A stretch of DNA of 64,000 bases, taken from the NCBI GenBank assembly GCA_002747135.1, contig PDTE01000024.1, positions 1 to 64,000 of the forward strand, written 5' to 3'. Both the position numbers and the translations under genes were made by a program. The notes under the pieces are model-generated. The model did not search any database. It was not told the origin of the DNA and worked only from the letters and a program-made list of their open reading frames with translations. The DNA comes from Desulfobulbus propionicus. Lineage in GTDB: Bacteria; Desulfobacterota; Desulfobulbia; Desulfobulbales; Desulfobulbaceae. Positions 1-10,450 of the stretch are shown one piece after another. Within the stretch, counting starts at the first letter, position 1. Each line of letters opens with the position of its first letter.

Positions 1-97
1 CAGGTTATCCAGATTCGGGCAAGCGCGATTGGCAGCTATAGCCCCTCTATGCGGCGGGTCGCGATCGCCAGAAGATGGGTGACCTGAGAGCAGTTAC
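1..97 (+). repeat. Family A repeat, right part, cut by window edge
   Basis: The stretch carries the family A core (gattggcagctatagcccct) and ends in gagagcagttac, the typical right terminus. Its left end lies outside the window. It abuts the 3' end of the serine hydrolase gene on the minus strand. Confidence 0.8.
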
Positions 98-118
98 CTT
101 TAGCTTTATTTTACTTAT

Positions 119-1231
119 TTAAATAAGTACCATTAACTGGTCGTGAAAATATGGTCTGAATTGTTTTATTTTTGTATTTTCTCTGCTTGGGTGAACCCTG
201 TTTGTTAATAAAATGACAATTACCTCTTTTTCAGGATCCATCCAAAAAGATGTTCCAGTAAAACCAAGGTGACCAGCACTTTTTGCTGTAAAATAATGAC
301 CACTGCTTGATTTTCCTTTTGTTGGGGTATCAAACCCTAAATACCATGTTTTATTTTTACCTGGTTTTCTAAAAATCTTCCTAACATTTTCTTTTTCAAA
401 TAGAAAAATTTTATTACTCTCTCCCTGCCAGATATCAAAAAGATATTCACAAAGAAAAAGAACTCCATTTACATCACCAAAAAGACCGGAATGACCGGAA
501 ACGCCACCCATAAGCCAGCAATGCTCGTCATGGACCTCTTTATGAATATATTTGTTTCTCCATGAACAAAATTCTGTAAAAGCTACTTTTTTTTCTTTTT
601 CAATATGTTGATTATTATCAAGAGGTAGGAAAAAAAGATTATTTTCAAGTTCTAAAGGAACTGTTATTTTTTCTTTGTAAAATTCATTTAAAGATCTACC
701 ACTTATTTTTTCTATGGCAAATCCAAGAAGCATAAAACCTAGATCACTATAACAGTTATTTTTACCAGGTTGGAAAAGAAGATGTTCATTAATAATGCTG
801 TCAAATATAAATTTTTTCTTATTTTTATCAAAAACTGGAGGGCTTTGCTTAAAAAAAGGTTTATACGCTGGTAACCCTGAACTATGCGAAAGAAGATGTG
901 TCAGGGTTATTTGATTTTTGTCACATTCTTTTTTTAACGGAAAAATGGAACCTAGAGGAGTATCCCAGCAAACAGCTTGCTCGTCTATAAGATGGAGAAG
1001 CAATAAAACTGTACAAAGCGGCTTGGTCAAGGAAGCCAGGTCAAAAAAGGTATATTCATTTACCTTTGAGTTTCCATATACATTTCCCTCTTTTCCAGCT
1101 GCATATACGCATCTTTTCCAGGAAGAACCTTTTTTGTAACTTACAGCTGCGGAGCATCCAGGAAATACTCCGGTATCAATACCATGGTTACAGACCTTTT
1201 CCATAGCTCTTATAATACTTCTTTCTGCCAT
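119..1231 (-). CDS. Serine hydrolase, beta-lactamase (PF00144-like) family
   Basis: The 370-residue product belongs to the class C beta-lactamase/penicillin-binding-protein-like serine hydrolases. Visible landmarks are the SxxK nucleophile motif SLTK near residue 67, a YSD triad (the YxN-type motif) near 160, and HLGFTGT near 320 in the position of the third catalytic box. No signal peptide is evident, which points to a cytoplasmic esterase or peptidase-like role rather than a secreted lactamase. The substrate cannot be told from sequence. The gene is AT-rich like the adjacent dnaN and is divergent from it, with repeats in between. Its start MAERSII follows ggggagtataatgg-like sequence. Confidence 0.8.
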   Translation of the reverse strand: MAERSIIRAMEKVCNHGIDTGVFPGCSAAVSYKKGSSWKRCVYAAGKEGNVYGNSKVNEYTFFDLASLTKPLCTVLLLLHLIDEQAVCWDTPLGSIFPLKKECDKNQITLTHLLSHSSGLPAYKPFFKQSPPVFDKNKKKFIFDSIINEHLLFQPGKNNCYSDLGFMLLGFAIEKISGRSLNEFYKEKITVPLELENNLFFLPLDNNQHIEKEKKVAFTEFCSWRNKYIHKEVHDEHCWLMGGVSGHSGLFGDVNGVLFLCEYLFDIWQGESNKIFLFEKENVRKIFRKPGKNKTWYLGFDTPTKGKSSSGHYFTAKSAGHLGFTGTSFWMDPEKEVIVILLTNRVHPSRENTKIKQFRPYFHDQLMVLI

Positions 1232-1300
1232 TATACTCCCCGAAAAAAGGTAATCGATTACTAATATTTATTTGAATTTTCAGTTTTATTTTATTATTTT

Positions 1301-1415
1301 GTTACTACTCGCAGGGCATGTGCACCACCCGCACCACCTTGGCTTCACTTGCTTTACGTTTATAACTGCTTCCAGTTCGCCCGGATTTAGGTAAGTGCGA
1401 TTGGCAGCTATAGAT
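1301..1415 (+). repeat. Family A' repeat, left part
   Basis: It begins gttactactcgcagggcatg, followed by the accaccttggcttcacttgc block and, about 50 bp in, the inner end motif taactgctt. It stops after ggcagctatagatag, so the right end is missing. It lies in the 582-bp gap between the serine hydrolase and dnaN. Confidence 0.7.
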
Positions 1416-1431
1416 AGTCTGAAGATAATAG

Positions 1432-1586
1432 ATAACTGATCACCGGTACTTCATCTTTGCCCGAGCACTCTTTCCCGCATACTCTTGTCCAGCGAAAAAG
1501 AGTGCTTGCCCGATTCTGTTGCACCCGTGACCAATTAGGTCAGAACCAGAGAATAACATCCAGGCACAAACCCCGTGATTGGTTAC
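1432..1586 (-). repeat. Family B MITE-like repeat with near-perfect 8-bp target duplication
   Basis: This 155-bp unit runs from ataactgatcaccgg to ccgtgattggttac, so its ends are inverted copies of GTAAC(T/C)nATCAC. It is flanked by GATAATAG (1424-1431) and GATAATAA (1587-1594), a 7-of-8 direct repeat expected from transposition. ORF 1440-1625 in the track is only this repeat read through and is not a gene. Confidence 0.8.
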
Positions 1587-1639
1587 GATAATAAAGACGA
1601 GAGCAGGTACAAAAAAATTGTTCATAACCTGTTTATGTT

Positions 1640-1813
1640 TTTGTTACTTTTTTTTTGATATCTTGAATCAGGCAGTATTCCTCTTTCTATACAGAATAAT
1701 CAACAAAAATTATAAAATATAAATATCAAATAATTTCTTTTAGTTATATAAATAATAAACAGAATAACATTCTTAATAACAACAATATTTTTTTTAAATA
1801 AGGAATAAAAATT
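1640..1813 (+). promoter_or_regulatory. AT-rich leader upstream of dnaN
   Basis: This very AT-rich stretch contains a possible promoter: TTGAAT at 1663-1668 and TATACA at 1688-1693, spaced 19 bp, which is slightly long. aaggaata before the ATG may serve as ribosome binding site. I saw no DnaA-box cluster here, so an origin role is unproven. Confidence 0.3.
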
Positions 1814-2947
1814 ATGGCTTTTCAATTTAATGTTAACAGAGATGAACTTTTGAGTGCCATAAGTACACAGCAAAATATAACAAACAGAAAAGGAACCCTT
1901 GCCATTCTCACCAACGTACTTCTTGAAGTGAATAACAATGAGATTATCTTAACAGGAACCGATTTAGAGATCGGTTTAAAACAGATTATTCCAGCTGAAG
2001 TACTTGAAACCGGAACATTAACACTCCCTTCTAAAAAATTGTTTGAGGTAGCCAGGGAATCAGGTTCACAGGTGCTTAGTTTTCAGGAAAAAGAGAATAA
2101 TTGGGTTGAAATAACTGCCGGACCCAGTGTGTATAAATTAGCAGGTATGGTAACTGACGAATTTCCTCAGTTTCCCGAATATGATGAAAGCAGGATGGTT
2201 GCATTGAACAGCGAAATTATGGCTGATCTTATTGATAAAACATATTTTTCAATAGCTCTTGACAAGGAAAATATGTTCAGCCTGACAGCGGCTCTTCTTC
2301 AAAAGACAGAACAGGAAGATAATTCAATTTTTTTAAAAATGATATCTTCTGATGGTCACAGGTTAACCATAATGAGTAAACAGGTTGATGAAAGTGCCCG
2401 TGAATTGAGTATGAATCCGGTTACACTTATACCAAGAAGAGGTATTAAAGAAATAAGAAAATTTTGCGAAAATACAGATATTTTTTCTTTCGGTATTGAA
2501 GAAAAACAGGCGGTTTTTAAAAGTAATAATTCTTTATTAATTATACGATTAATGGAAGGAGAGTTTCCAGATTATCAATCAATATTAAATAGTTTAGTTG
2601 AAGATAATATAATAACTATAGAAAAAAACAGGTTTCTTGAAAGTTTAAAGAGAATTAGTTTATTTACAGAAGATATATTTCATGCAATAAAATTAGAGAT
2701 TAGTAATAATAATATATTACTTACTTCTCAAAATGCAGATTATGGATCAGCTAAAGATGAATTTGATGTTGAATATGAAGGGGAAGACCTTTCTTTAGGG
2801 TTTAACTGTAGATATTTTATTGATACTCTTCAAGTTGTAGAAGGAAAAAAAATAGAAGCAAGTATATTATCAGATAAAAGCCCTTGTGTTATAACTTCTT
2901 CTGATGATAAAGGATTTTTAAGTATAATAATGCCAATGAAATTATAA
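1814..2947 (+). CDS. dnaN: DNA polymerase III sliding clamp (beta subunit)
   Basis: The 377-residue product is the ring-shaped processivity clamp that holds DNA polymerase III on DNA. Three repeated clamp domains (about 1-120, 130-250 and 255-377) fit the family length. The C-terminus IMPMKL matches the conserved clamp ending MPM(R/K)L, and the N-terminal MAFQFNVNRDELL is typical. gyrB starts 21 bp downstream, so the two are probably co-transcribed. The gene is notably AT-rich compared with recN or ruvB. dnaA, its usual upstream partner, is not in the window; a serine hydrolase and repeats lie there instead. Confidence 0.97.
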   Translation: MAFQFNVNRDELLSAISTQQNITNRKGTLAILTNVLLEVNNNEIILTGTDLEIGLKQIIPAEVLETGTLTLPSKKLFEVARESGSQVLSFQEKENNWVEITAGPSVYKLAGMVTDEFPQFPEYDESRMVALNSEIMADLIDKTYFSIALDKENMFSLTAALLQKTEQEDNSIFLKMISSDGHRLTIMSKQVDESARELSMNPVTLIPRRGIKEIRKFCENTDIFSFGIEEKQAVFKSNNSLLIIRLMEGEFPDYQSILNSLVEDNIITIEKNRFLESLKRISLFTEDIFHAIKLEISNNNILLTSQNADYGSAKDEFDVEYEGEDLSLGFNCRYFIDTLQVVEGKKIEASILSDKSPCVITSSDDKGFLSIIMPMKL

Positions 2948-2968
2948 ATTATATATACAAGGAATAAT

Positions 2969-5395
2969 GTGAAGGAAAAAGAAAATAACAAAAATGATAT
3001 TACATTATATAGTGCTGAAAATATAAAAGTTCTTGATGGTCTTGAAGCTGTTAGAAAAAGACCTTCTATGTATATTGGTAATACAGGAGAAGAAGGTTTA
3101 CATCATCTAATTTATGAAGTTGTTGACAACTCAATAGATGAAGCATTAGCAGGATATTGTGATAGAATTTATGTGACTATTCTTCATGATAACAGTGTAA
3201 CAGTAAGAGATAATGGCCGGGGGATACCGGTAGATCTGCATCCTACAGAAAATATGTCAGCACTTGAGCTGGTGATGACTACCCTCCATGCAGGTGGAAA
3301 ATTTGATCATTCTACCTACAAGGTTTCAGGTGGACTGCATGGCGTAGGAGTTTCAGTTGTCAATGCCTTGAGTGTGCACGCATTTGCAGAAGTATGTCGA
3401 AACGGAAAAATATTCCGCCAGACCTACGCATACGGTGAGCGTACCAGCGACCTTGAGGAAAAAGGAATAACAGAAAAAACTGGAACAACAATTTCTTTTC
3501 AGCCTGATCCGGCTATTTTTACAGAAACAACTGTCTATAAATATGAAATAATAAAAAACAGGCTTCGTGAGTTAGCCTTTTTAAATAAAGGCGTAAGAAT
3601 TTATTTAAAAGATGAGCGTTCAGGGGAAGAAGATAAATTTTATTATGAAGGTGGAATATCTTCCTATGTTGAATATCTGAATAGAAAAAGAACGCCAGTA
3701 CACCAGGAGCCAATATTGATAACTGGTGAAAAGGAACAGGTTCAGGTTGAGATTTGTTTCCAGTATTTTGATGGGTACTCAGAACGAATATTTTCCTATG
3801 TAAACAATATAAATACCAAGGAAGGCGGAACTCATGTAGCTGGATTCAGAGCCGCTTTAACCAAATGTATAAATAAATATGCCAGTGATGATGTAGTTCC
3901 CAAGAATTTAAAAGAAAAGATGGGCGGGGATGATGTACGTGAAGGGTTGACCTGTATTATTTCTACCCGCGTGCCAAATCCGCAGTTTGAAGGTCAGACA
4001 AAGACTAAACTTGGAAACTCTGAGGTTAAATCCATTGTTGAGACCACGTGTCATGAAAAGCTTTCCGTTTATCTTGAACAAAATCCAGCGGTTGCAAAGC
4101 GAATATTAAGCAAGGTGGTTGAAGCGGCCAGAGCAAGAGAAGCTGCAAAAAAAGCACGTGAACTTTCCCGAAAAAAGGGCGGCCTGTCAGTTATGATGGC
4201 AGGAAAGCTGGCAGAATGCCAGAGTAAAGACCCTAAAAAAAGAGAGCTTTTTATTGTGGAAGGGGATTCTGCTGGTGGTTCTGCCAAGCAGGGTAGAGAC
4301 CGGACAGTACAGGCGATTCTTCCCTTGCGTGGAAAAATAATGAACGTGGAAAAAGCCAGATTTGATAAGATATTGAATTCAGATGAAATAAAACAGCTTA
4401 TAGCATCTCTTGGCACTGGAATCGGAAGAGAAGAATTTGATATTGAAAAGCTTCGTTACCATAAAATTATTATTATGACTGATGCAGATGTAGATGGAGC
4501 CCATATCCGAACCCTGCTTCTCACTTTTTTTTATCGCCAGATGTTACCACTGATTGAAAATGGTTTTGTCTATATAGGTCAACCCCCTCTATACAGGCTA
4601 GGTAAAGGGAAAAAAGAACGATATTTCATAGATGATGATGAACTCAACAGTTATCTTTACTCCCTGGCCAGCGAGACACTATCTATAGAACTGGCAGACA
4701 ATGAACTCGTTTCCGGCGGCCAGTTGGTCGATATATTGAAAAAGCTTTCTTATTTTGAACGGATATTAATTCATCTGGAAAGGCAGAATATCCAGGAAGA
4801 CTTGACCTTTTTCCTACTGAAACAGGGAGTAAAATCAGCAGATCAATTTTCAGACCGCGGGTTTGTTGAAAATTTACTGGATAAACTTAAACCATTGCAG
4901 CCAACTATTGGTAATATAAGGCCATGCAGATGGAGACCTTCCTGCTGGGAGGTTGATATTACTTTCAGGGGACAATCATTGCTTATGTCAACACTTGGGC
5001 CTAATATACCTTTGGTCAGTGAATACAGACAAGCACTTGATTTGTATAAAGATATTCAAAAATATCTGCAATCATCCTTTAATCTGGTAAAAGGTGCGGA
5101 CAGTGAAAACAGACATGTAGTTCATATAGATAACTGGCATGATTTGATTAATATTGTGCGCAGCGAAACCTTTAAAGGCAGTCACCTGCAGCGTTATAAA
5201 GGCTTGGGGGAAATGAATGCAGATCAGCTTTGGGAAACCACCATGAATCCTGCAAACAGAACCCTTGTTCAGGTAAAAATAGATGACGCGGAAACAGCAG
5301 ATGATATATTTTCAACACTCATGGGTGACAAGGTTGAACCACGCAGGGATTTTATCCAGAATCATGCCCTTGAAGTTACAGATCTCGATATTTAA
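2969..5395 (+). CDS. gyrB: DNA gyrase subunit B
   Basis: This is the ATPase subunit of gyrase, which introduces negative supercoils together with GyrA. The GHKL ATPase part carries DNGRGIPVD and [11 protein letters not shown]. The TOPRIM part carries [15 protein letters not shown] and the metal site [10 protein letters not shown]. The C-terminal [10 protein letters not shown] tail is present. At 808 residues it has the insertion before the tail typical of Proteobacteria (about residues 560-720). The start is GTG (gtgaaggaaaaag) with aaggaat upstream. The first roughly 240 bp share the extreme AT-richness of dnaN, after which composition becomes more balanced. A family A' repeat begins right after the stop codon. 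Confidence 0.98.
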   Translation: MKEKENNKNDITLYSAENIKVLDGLEAVRKRPSMYIGNTGEEGLHHLIYEVVDNSIDEALAGYCDRIYVTILHDNSVTVRDNGRGIPVDLHPTENMSALELVMTTLHAGGKFDHSTYKVSGGLHGVGVSVVNALSVHAFAEVCRNGKIFRQTYAYGERTSDLEEKGITEKTGTTISFQPDPAIFTETTVYKYEIIKNRLRELAFLNKGVRIYLKDERSGEEDKFYYEGGISSYVEYLNRKRTPVHQEPILITGEKEQVQVEICFQYFDGYSERIFSYVNNINTKEGGTHVAGFRAALTKCINKYASDDVVPKNLKEKMGGDDVREGLTCIISTRVPNPQFEGQTKTKLGNSEVKSIVETTCHEKLSVYLEQNPAVAKRILSKVVEAARAREAAKKARELSRKKGGLSVMMAGKLAECQSKDPKKRELFIVEGDSAGGSAKQGRDRTVQAILPLRGKIMNVEKARFDKILNSDEIKQLIASLGTGIGREEFDIEKLRYHKIIIMTDADVDGAHIRTLLLTFFYRQMLPLIENGFVYIGQPPLYRLGKGKKERYFIDDDELNSYLYSLASETLSIELADNELVSGGQLVDILKKLSYFERILIHLERQNIQEDLTFFLLKQGVKSADQFSDRGFVENLLDKLKPLQPTIGNIRPCRWRPSCWEVDITFRGQSLLMSTLGPNIPLVSEYRQALDLYKDIQKYLQSSFNLVKGADSENRHVVHIDNWHDLINIVRSETFKGSHLQRYKGLGEMNADQLWETTMNPANRTLVQVKIDDAETADDIFSTLMGDKVEPRRDFIQNHALEVTDLDI

Positions 5396-5403
5396 GTAAA
5401 AAC

Positions 5404-5561
5404 ATACCTGCTCCCATCTCACTTACCTTCAGACGAGTATGACTGGCAACATAGAGGAGCTCTAACTGCCAGGCGCGCTTGCCCAGATTCAGGTGAGCTG
5501 AAAACAGATACAGACGTAAAGCAAATGAAATCAGGGTGGTATATGCCCTGTGAGTAGTTAA
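5404..5561 (-). repeat. Family A' MITE between gyrB and gyrA, perfect 8-bp TSD
   Basis: This 158-bp unit is inverted relative to the gyrA-side copy. It runs from atacctgctccc to gagtagttaa and includes the block caggcgcgcttgcccagatt. Both flanks carry GTAAAAAC (5396-5403 and 5562-5569), an exact 8-bp direct repeat. The left copy starts one base after the gyrB stop codon. Confidence 0.88.
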
Positions 5562-5580
5562 GTAAAAACCAGGATACTCC

Positions 5581-8055
5581 ATGACAGATTTGTCTGATTT
5601 TACAGAAAAAAATACCCCAACTATATCAATAGAAAAAGAGCTGCGTAAATCCTATTTGGATTATGCAATGTCAGTTATTATTGGTCGAGCCCTGCCAGAT
5701 GTCAGAGACGGCCTCAAGCCGGTTCATCGCCGTACCCTGTATGCAATGCGTGAACTTGGTAATACCTTTAACAGACCATATATAAAATCAGCCCGAATTG
5801 TTGGGGATATAATAGGTAAATACCATCCCCATGGGGATACAGCTGCCTATGATACGCTTGTGCGCATGGCGCAGGTTTTTTCCATGCGCTATCCTCTTGT
5901 GGACGGCCAGGGTAACTTTGGTTCCATGGATGGCGATTCAGCTGCGGCAATGCGTTATACAGAAGCCAGGATGACCAGGCTTGATCAGGAAATAATTGCT
6001 GACCTGGGCAAGGATACCGTAGATTTTGTTCCTAATTATGATAATTCCCTGCAGGAGCCTGCAGTGCTTCCTGCAAAGATACCAAATATTCTCATTAATG
6101 GATCAGAAGGAATTGCGGTTGGTATGGCTACAAAGATACCTCCCCACAATTTAACCGAGGTCATTAATGGTCTTTTTGCCTTAATTGAAGATCCCAGTGT
6201 GAGTATTCATAAACTCATGGAGATAATCACTGGTCCGGACTTCCCCACAGGTGGTTTTATCTGCGGACGGGCAGGTATAAGAGAAGCTTATGAGACAGGC
6301 AGAGGAGTGATAACAGTTCGTTCACGCAGTCACATAGAGCAGAGAGGAAAAAATGGGGAATCAATAGTTATTACCGAAATTCCTTATCAGCAGAACAAGG
6401 CTGCTCTGGTGGAAAAAATAGCCATGCTTATGAAGGAAAAACGGCTGACTTCCATCGCAGAGATTCGTGATGAATCTGATCGCCAGGGTGTTCGTATCGT
6501 CATTGATCTGAAAAAGGATGAAATACCTGATATTATCCTCAACCAGCTTTATAAAATGACGCCGCTGCAAAAAACCTTTGGTATCATTTTGCTTTGTATA
6601 GTGAACAATAAACCGGAGATTCTCAATCTTAAACAGGTTTTAGAACACTTCCTGGCCCATCGCCGCACAGTTGTTTATCGAAGAACAGCGTATGAGTTGA
6701 GAAAAGCGGAAGAAAAAGCTCATGTCTTGGAAGGGTTAAAAATTGCCATAAGCAATCTTAATGAAGTCGTTGAATTAATAAAAGCGGCAGCAAATCCGGC
6801 AGAAGCCAGGGAACAACTCATAAGGCGTTACGAGCTATCAGAAATACAAGCTCAGACTATCTTAGATATGCGTCTGCAGCGACTGACAGGTCTTGAACGT
6901 GATAAAATAATCCAGGAATATAAAGAGATAATTGAAAAAATTGGATGGCTGAAAAAGGTCCTTAATGATGATACACTGATTATTCAGATCATTCGAAAGG
7001 AATTTGAAGAGATAAAAAATACTTATGGAGACGGACGCCGAACCGAAATTATTGACGCTCCGGATGATATTCTTCCTGAAGATCTGATTATTCCTGAGGA
7101 AATGGTCGTTACGGTTTCCCATACAGGTTATATAAAGCGTAATCCTCTTAATCTTTACAGGGCACAGAAAAGAGGCGGTAAAGGTGTAAAAGGAATGACC
7201 ACACTGGAAAATGACTTTGTCACCAGTTTGTATACAGCCTCAACTCTTGATACCTTTCTCTTTTTTACCAACACAGGACGGGTGTTCTGGCGTAAGGTAT
7301 ATGAACTGCCACTGGCAGGTAGAGCAGCACGAGGCAAGGCCATTGTTAATCTGCTTGAATTGGGTAAAGAGGAAAAAGTCGCAGCTATCCTGCCTGTTGC
7401 AGACCTCGCAAATGCAGAAGATTCACAGACCGTGCTGACGGTTACAAAGCTTGGCCGGGTGAAAAAAACATCCATAGCCGAATATAAACGACCTCTTCGT
7501 AAAGGAAAATACGGTCTGACTATCAAAGATGAGGATGAAATAATTACCGCAGCTATAACATCTGGAAATGATGAAATATTTTTGGTTACCAGAAAAGGAA
7601 TGTCCATACATTTTCATGAATCTGATGTTCGGGTTATGGGAAGGCTCGCTTCTGGTGTTAAAGGAATCACTTTAGGCGATGACGATGTAGTGGTGGGTGT
7701 TGCTGTACTCAAGAGTGACGACTCCATCCTCACTGTTACAGAAAACGGCTATGGAAAGCGTACAGCCGTTTCAGAATACAAAATACAGACCAGAGGCGGA
7801 AAAGGAGTATATACCATAAAAACCAGTGAGCGTAACGGCAACGTTGTTGGGGTGCTGGCTGTAGATGATGAAGATCAGGTTATGCTTATTGCTAACTCTG
7901 GCAAGGTAATACGGATGGCCATGGATAACGTTCGTATAATTGGTCGAAACACGCAGGGGGTCAGACTGATAAACCTTGATGAAGAAGAAAAGGTGGTGGC
8001 TCTTTCCATGCTTGTCAAGGAAGACGAGGTAGAGGAAGAAATGGAAGAAAGATAG
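5581..8055 (+). CDS. gyrA: DNA gyrase subunit A
   Basis: This is the DNA-cleaving and rejoining subunit of gyrase. The winged-helix part carries [17 protein letters not shown], corresponding to the quinolone-resistance region with Thr at the E. coli Ser83 position and Asp retained at the Asp87 position. The catalytic Tyr lies in [10 protein letters not shown] near residue 126. The C-terminal beta-pinwheel contains the GyrA-box-like AQKRGGKG, which supports supercoiling gyrase rather than topoisomerase IV. The 824-residue length is usual. The stop codon TAG straddles the target duplication and first base of a downstream family A repeat. gyrB lies 185 bp upstream. Confidence 0.98.
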   Translation: MTDLSDFTEKNTPTISIEKELRKSYLDYAMSVIIGRALPDVRDGLKPVHRRTLYAMRELGNTFNRPYIKSARIVGDIIGKYHPHGDTAAYDTLVRMAQVFSMRYPLVDGQGNFGSMDGDSAAAMRYTEARMTRLDQEIIADLGKDTVDFVPNYDNSLQEPAVLPAKIPNILINGSEGIAVGMATKIPPHNLTEVINGLFALIEDPSVSIHKLMEIITGPDFPTGGFICGRAGIREAYETGRGVITVRSRSHIEQRGKNGESIVITEIPYQQNKAALVEKIAMLMKEKRLTSIAEIRDESDRQGVRIVIDLKKDEIPDIILNQLYKMTPLQKTFGIILLCIVNNKPEILNLKQVLEHFLAHRRTVVYRRTAYELRKAEEKAHVLEGLKIAISNLNEVVELIKAAANPAEAREQLIRRYELSEIQAQTILDMRLQRLTGLERDKIIQEYKEIIEKIGWLKKVLNDDTLIIQIIRKEFEEIKNTYGDGRRTEIIDAPDDILPEDLIIPEEMVVTVSHTGYIKRNPLNLYRAQKRGGKGVKGMTTLENDFVTSLYTASTLDTFLFFTNTGRVFWRKVYELPLAGRAARGKAIVNLLELGKEEKVAAILPVADLANAEDSQTVLTVTKLGRVKKTSIAEYKRPLRKGKYGLTIKDEDEIITAAITSGNDEIFLVTRKGMSIHFHESDVRVMGRLASGVKGITLGDDDVVVGVAVLKSDDSILTVTENGYGKRTAVSEYKIQTRGGKGVYTIKTSERNGNVVGVLAVDDEDQVMLIANSGKVIRMAMDNVRIIGRNTQGVRLINLDEEEKVVALSMLVKEDEVEEEMEER

Positions 8056-8212
8056 TACCTGCTCACTGGGTGTGTAACTCTCTGGTTTTACCTACCTCAA
8101 ACGTGTAACTGCTCTCAGGCTGCCCCTATCTGGTCAAGCACGATTGGCAGCTATAGCCCCTCTATGCGGCGGGTCGTGATCGTGCAAAGAGGGGTGAGCG
8201 GTGAGGAGTTAC
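8055..8212 (+). repeat. Family A MITE at the gyrA stop codon, perfect 8-bp TSD
   Basis: This 158-bp unit has the order outer end gtacctgctcactgggtg, a 50-bp arm, the inner end motif gtaactgctctcagg, the core, and the right end gaggagttac. GAAAGATA flanks it on both sides (8047-8054 and 8213-8220). The identity continues into gtacctgctca on the right because the target itself abutted an older repeat end. Confidence 0.9.
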
Positions 8213-8251
8213 GAAAGATAGTACCTGCTCAAAAGGGTACCGGTACAATCC

Positions 8252-8324
8252 TGTTGCACCCATGACCAGTTACACGTCAGAAGCAGAGAATAACACTTAA
8301 AGTACAGACCCCGTGATTGGTTAG
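8252..8324 (-). repeat. Family B repeat fragment
   Basis: The stretch holds one arm of family B in inverted orientation: tgttgcacccatgaccagtt, then agaagcagagaataacac, then the terminus ccgtgattggttag. The other half is missing. It lies just upstream of gpsA, so the 290-bp gap between gyrA and gpsA is almost entirely repeat. Confidence 0.7.
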
Positions 8325-8345
8325 AGATAAAAAGCTGACACAAAA

Positions 8346-9359
8346 ATGATACCAAAACCTGATAAAATAGCCGTAATAGGCGCTGGCAGCTGGGGCACGG
8401 CCCTGGCTGTTTTACTTGGCGGAAAGGGAAAAGATGTATGGCTTTGGGGACATGATCCAGGGCACATGAACCTGCTTGCAAAAAAACGGTGTAACCCGCT
8501 TGATTTGCAAAAAGTGTCTTTTCCTGATACCCTTCAGGTATCAGATAACCTGGAAAAAACCCTTATCAATGCTTCGTGCATAGTTATGGTGGTGCCATCA
8601 CATGCCTTTCGCGATGTCTTTAAACAGGTAGTTAAGATTCTTAAAAAAAGGACACTTATTGTTTCAGCGACCAAGGGAATTGAAATAGAATCGAGAATGA
8701 CCATGAGTCAGATTATGGCAGAAATGACTCAAGATTCATCGCATTTTTTGGGTGCATTGAGTGGACCAAGTTTTGCCATTGAAGTTGCCACAAAACAGCC
8801 AACCGCTGTTACCGTTGCCTTTGCCGATGAAAAGGCAGCTCGTATCATTCAACAGCTTTTTGCAACAGATTATTTTCGTACTTATTCGTCAACTGACGTT
8901 ATTGGTCTAGAGTTATGTGGTGCAATAAAGAATATCATTGCCATTGCCGCAGGTATTTCGGACGGACTGGGGTATGGTCTGAATACCAGAGCAGCACTTA
9001 TCACCCGAGGACTTGCCGAGATGAGTAGAATGGGCCTGGCTATGGGAGCTGATCCGGCTACATTTGCCGGACTTGGCGGGTTAGGTGATCTGGTTCTAAC
9101 CTGTACAGGTAATTTAAGCCGTAACCGAACAGTTGGTTTAAAGCTCGGTAGCGGCAAAAAACTGAACCAGGCTTTAGCCGAGATGAATAATGTTGCAGAA
9201 GGAATCAAGACAACAAAATCATGCTATATTTTGGCTAGATCTCTCAATGTTGATATGCCTATTTTAGATCAAGTATACCAGGTGCTTTATAAAGATAAAC
9301 CCTGCACACAGGCTGTAAGTGAGCTGTTTAGCCGAGACCTAAAAAAAGAATCTGAGTGA
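8346..9359 (+). CDS. gpsA: Glycerol-3-phosphate dehydrogenase [NAD(P)+]
   Basis: The enzyme reduces dihydroxyacetone phosphate to sn-glycerol 3-phosphate, the backbone precursor of phospholipids. The Rossmann motif GAGSWGTA sits at residues 12-19. VSATKGIE, LSGPSFAIEV and the catalytic region GLELCGAIKNIIAIAAGI with its conserved Lys are all present, and the 337-residue length is typical. The ATG follows a degenerate repeat. The stop codon overlaps the GTG start of the following lipoprotein gene, suggesting translational coupling. Confidence 0.96.
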   Translation: MIPKPDKIAVIGAGSWGTALAVLLGGKGKDVWLWGHDPGHMNLLAKKRCNPLDLQKVSFPDTLQVSDNLEKTLINASCIVMVVPSHAFRDVFKQVVKILKKRTLIVSATKGIEIESRMTMSQIMAEMTQDSSHFLGALSGPSFAIEVATKQPTAVTVAFADEKAARIIQQLFATDYFRTYSSTDVIGLELCGAIKNIIAIAAGISDGLGYGLNTRAALITRGLAEMSRMGLAMGADPATFAGLGGLGDLVLTCTGNLSRNRTVGLKLGSGKKLNQALAEMNNVAEGIKTTKSCYILARSLNVDMPILDQVYQVLYKDKPCTQAVSELFSRDLKKESE

Positions 9360-10447
9360 AAATTTTACAGGCAATATTGTTCATAACATTTTTATCTATA
9401 CAGGCCTTTACCGGGTGTACAGTTAAAAATGACAGTTCTGATAATTCAGAAAAAACAGGAAATACTGACTTTCCTGTTCAGCTTCCAGCGACTTTTTCCG
9501 GAAAAATTGCTGATCAGGAGTGCGACTTTTTACAGATTAATCTTAATCTGCGCCTGGATCATCTTTACCAGATGCGTACAACCTGCTATGTAAACAACAA
9601 CGTACAATGGATAAAGGCCCACCTGCGGCATTGGAGGTACAATAATCAAGAACGCATCGTTATTCTTGGAGAAAGCAAGAATACCTTAAAAACCTGCCTT
9701 GTAGAAAATGCTGACAATCTAAGGTTTCTGGATAAGATTGACTCTGCCTCCGGCAGAAAAGAAACAGTCCCTGGTTATTTGTTGACAAGAGAAAAAAAAT
9801 ATGACCCTTTTCTTGATACAGTGACACTGCATGGCATGTATTCTTCCATTGGCAACAGGCATGTGCTTACCGAATGTTCCAGTGGCAAGAATTTTCCGGT
9901 TGACCCCAGCGGAAATTTTAACGAACTGGAAAAGGTTTACAGAAAAACTCCGCATCAAAAAAATGAAGCGTTATTGGTTTCTTTTGAAGGCTCTCTCTTT
10001 CCAACTCCAGGAGGCAGAAAATTAAGGGACAGGGATGTAGTAATAGTAAAAAGTTTTAACCGGATATATCTTGACCAGGACTGTAGAGGTAAAAAAACAA
10101 AAAAATCAATATTTGATATCCAGTGGACCGCTGTTGAGATAGAAGGGGAACCGGTAACCCCTAAGGAAAAACAGAGAGCGCCATGTATTACCCTTACCGC
10201 CAGCGGCAACCAGGTAAGCGGGTTTTCCGGCTGTAACAGGTTGAACGGAACCTTTCTTTTTAAAGGAAACGTTCTTTTATTCAACAAGCTTGTCTCTACC
10301 CGTATGGCCTGTGCCCATGGGGTTTCACTGGAAAACCGCTTTATAGATGCGCTGGACAAAACCGAATATTATCTCCTGGATAAGGAAAGCCTGTTTCTTC
10401 TAGATAGAAAAGACAAGCTGATAATGCGACTGAAGCCCAACAGGTAA
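9356..10447 (+). CDS. Putative lipoprotein with C-terminal META (HslJ-like) domain
   Basis: The 363-residue product starts at GTG, overlapping the gpsA stop by 4 bp. A hydrophobic signal stretch ends in the lipobox-like AFTGC near residue 21, so it is predicted to be a lipoprotein in the outer or inner membrane. Residues about 250-355 match the META/HslJ pattern: WTAVEIEGEPV, then the hallmark SGFSGCNRLNGTF and a conserved RMAC. The middle part may be an NlpE-like or MliC-like domain, but that is weak. Such proteins are linked to envelope stress and small-molecule resistance; the function here is unknown. The stop codon lies inside the direct repeat that flanks the downstream element. Confidence 0.7.
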   Translation: MKILQAILFITFLSIQAFTGCTVKNDSSDNSEKTGNTDFPVQLPATFSGKIADQECDFLQINLNLRLDHLYQMRTTCYVNNNVQWIKAHLRHWRYNNQERIVILGESKNTLKTCLVENADNLRFLDKIDSASGRKETVPGYLLTREKKYDPFLDTVTLHGMYSSIGNRHVLTECSSGKNFPVDPSGNFNELEKVYRKTPHQKNEALLVSFEGSLFPTPGGRKLRDRDVVIVKSFNRIYLDQDCRGKKTKKSIFDIQWTAVEIEGEPVTPKEKQRAPCITLTASGNQVSGFSGCNRLNGTFLFKGNVLLFNKLVSTRMACAHGVSLENRFIDALDKTEYYLLDKESLFLLDRKDKLIMRLKPNR

Positions 10448-10450
10448 AAC

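Noticed and set aside
1440-1625. 61-residue minus-strand ORF
   Set aside because: It lies within a family B repeat with flanking duplication; the peptide is just the repeat translated.
7155-7607. 150-residue minus-strand ORF inside gyrA
   Set aside because: It is antisense to the GyrA beta-pinwheel coding sequence and Ser/Arg-rich, as shadow frames are.
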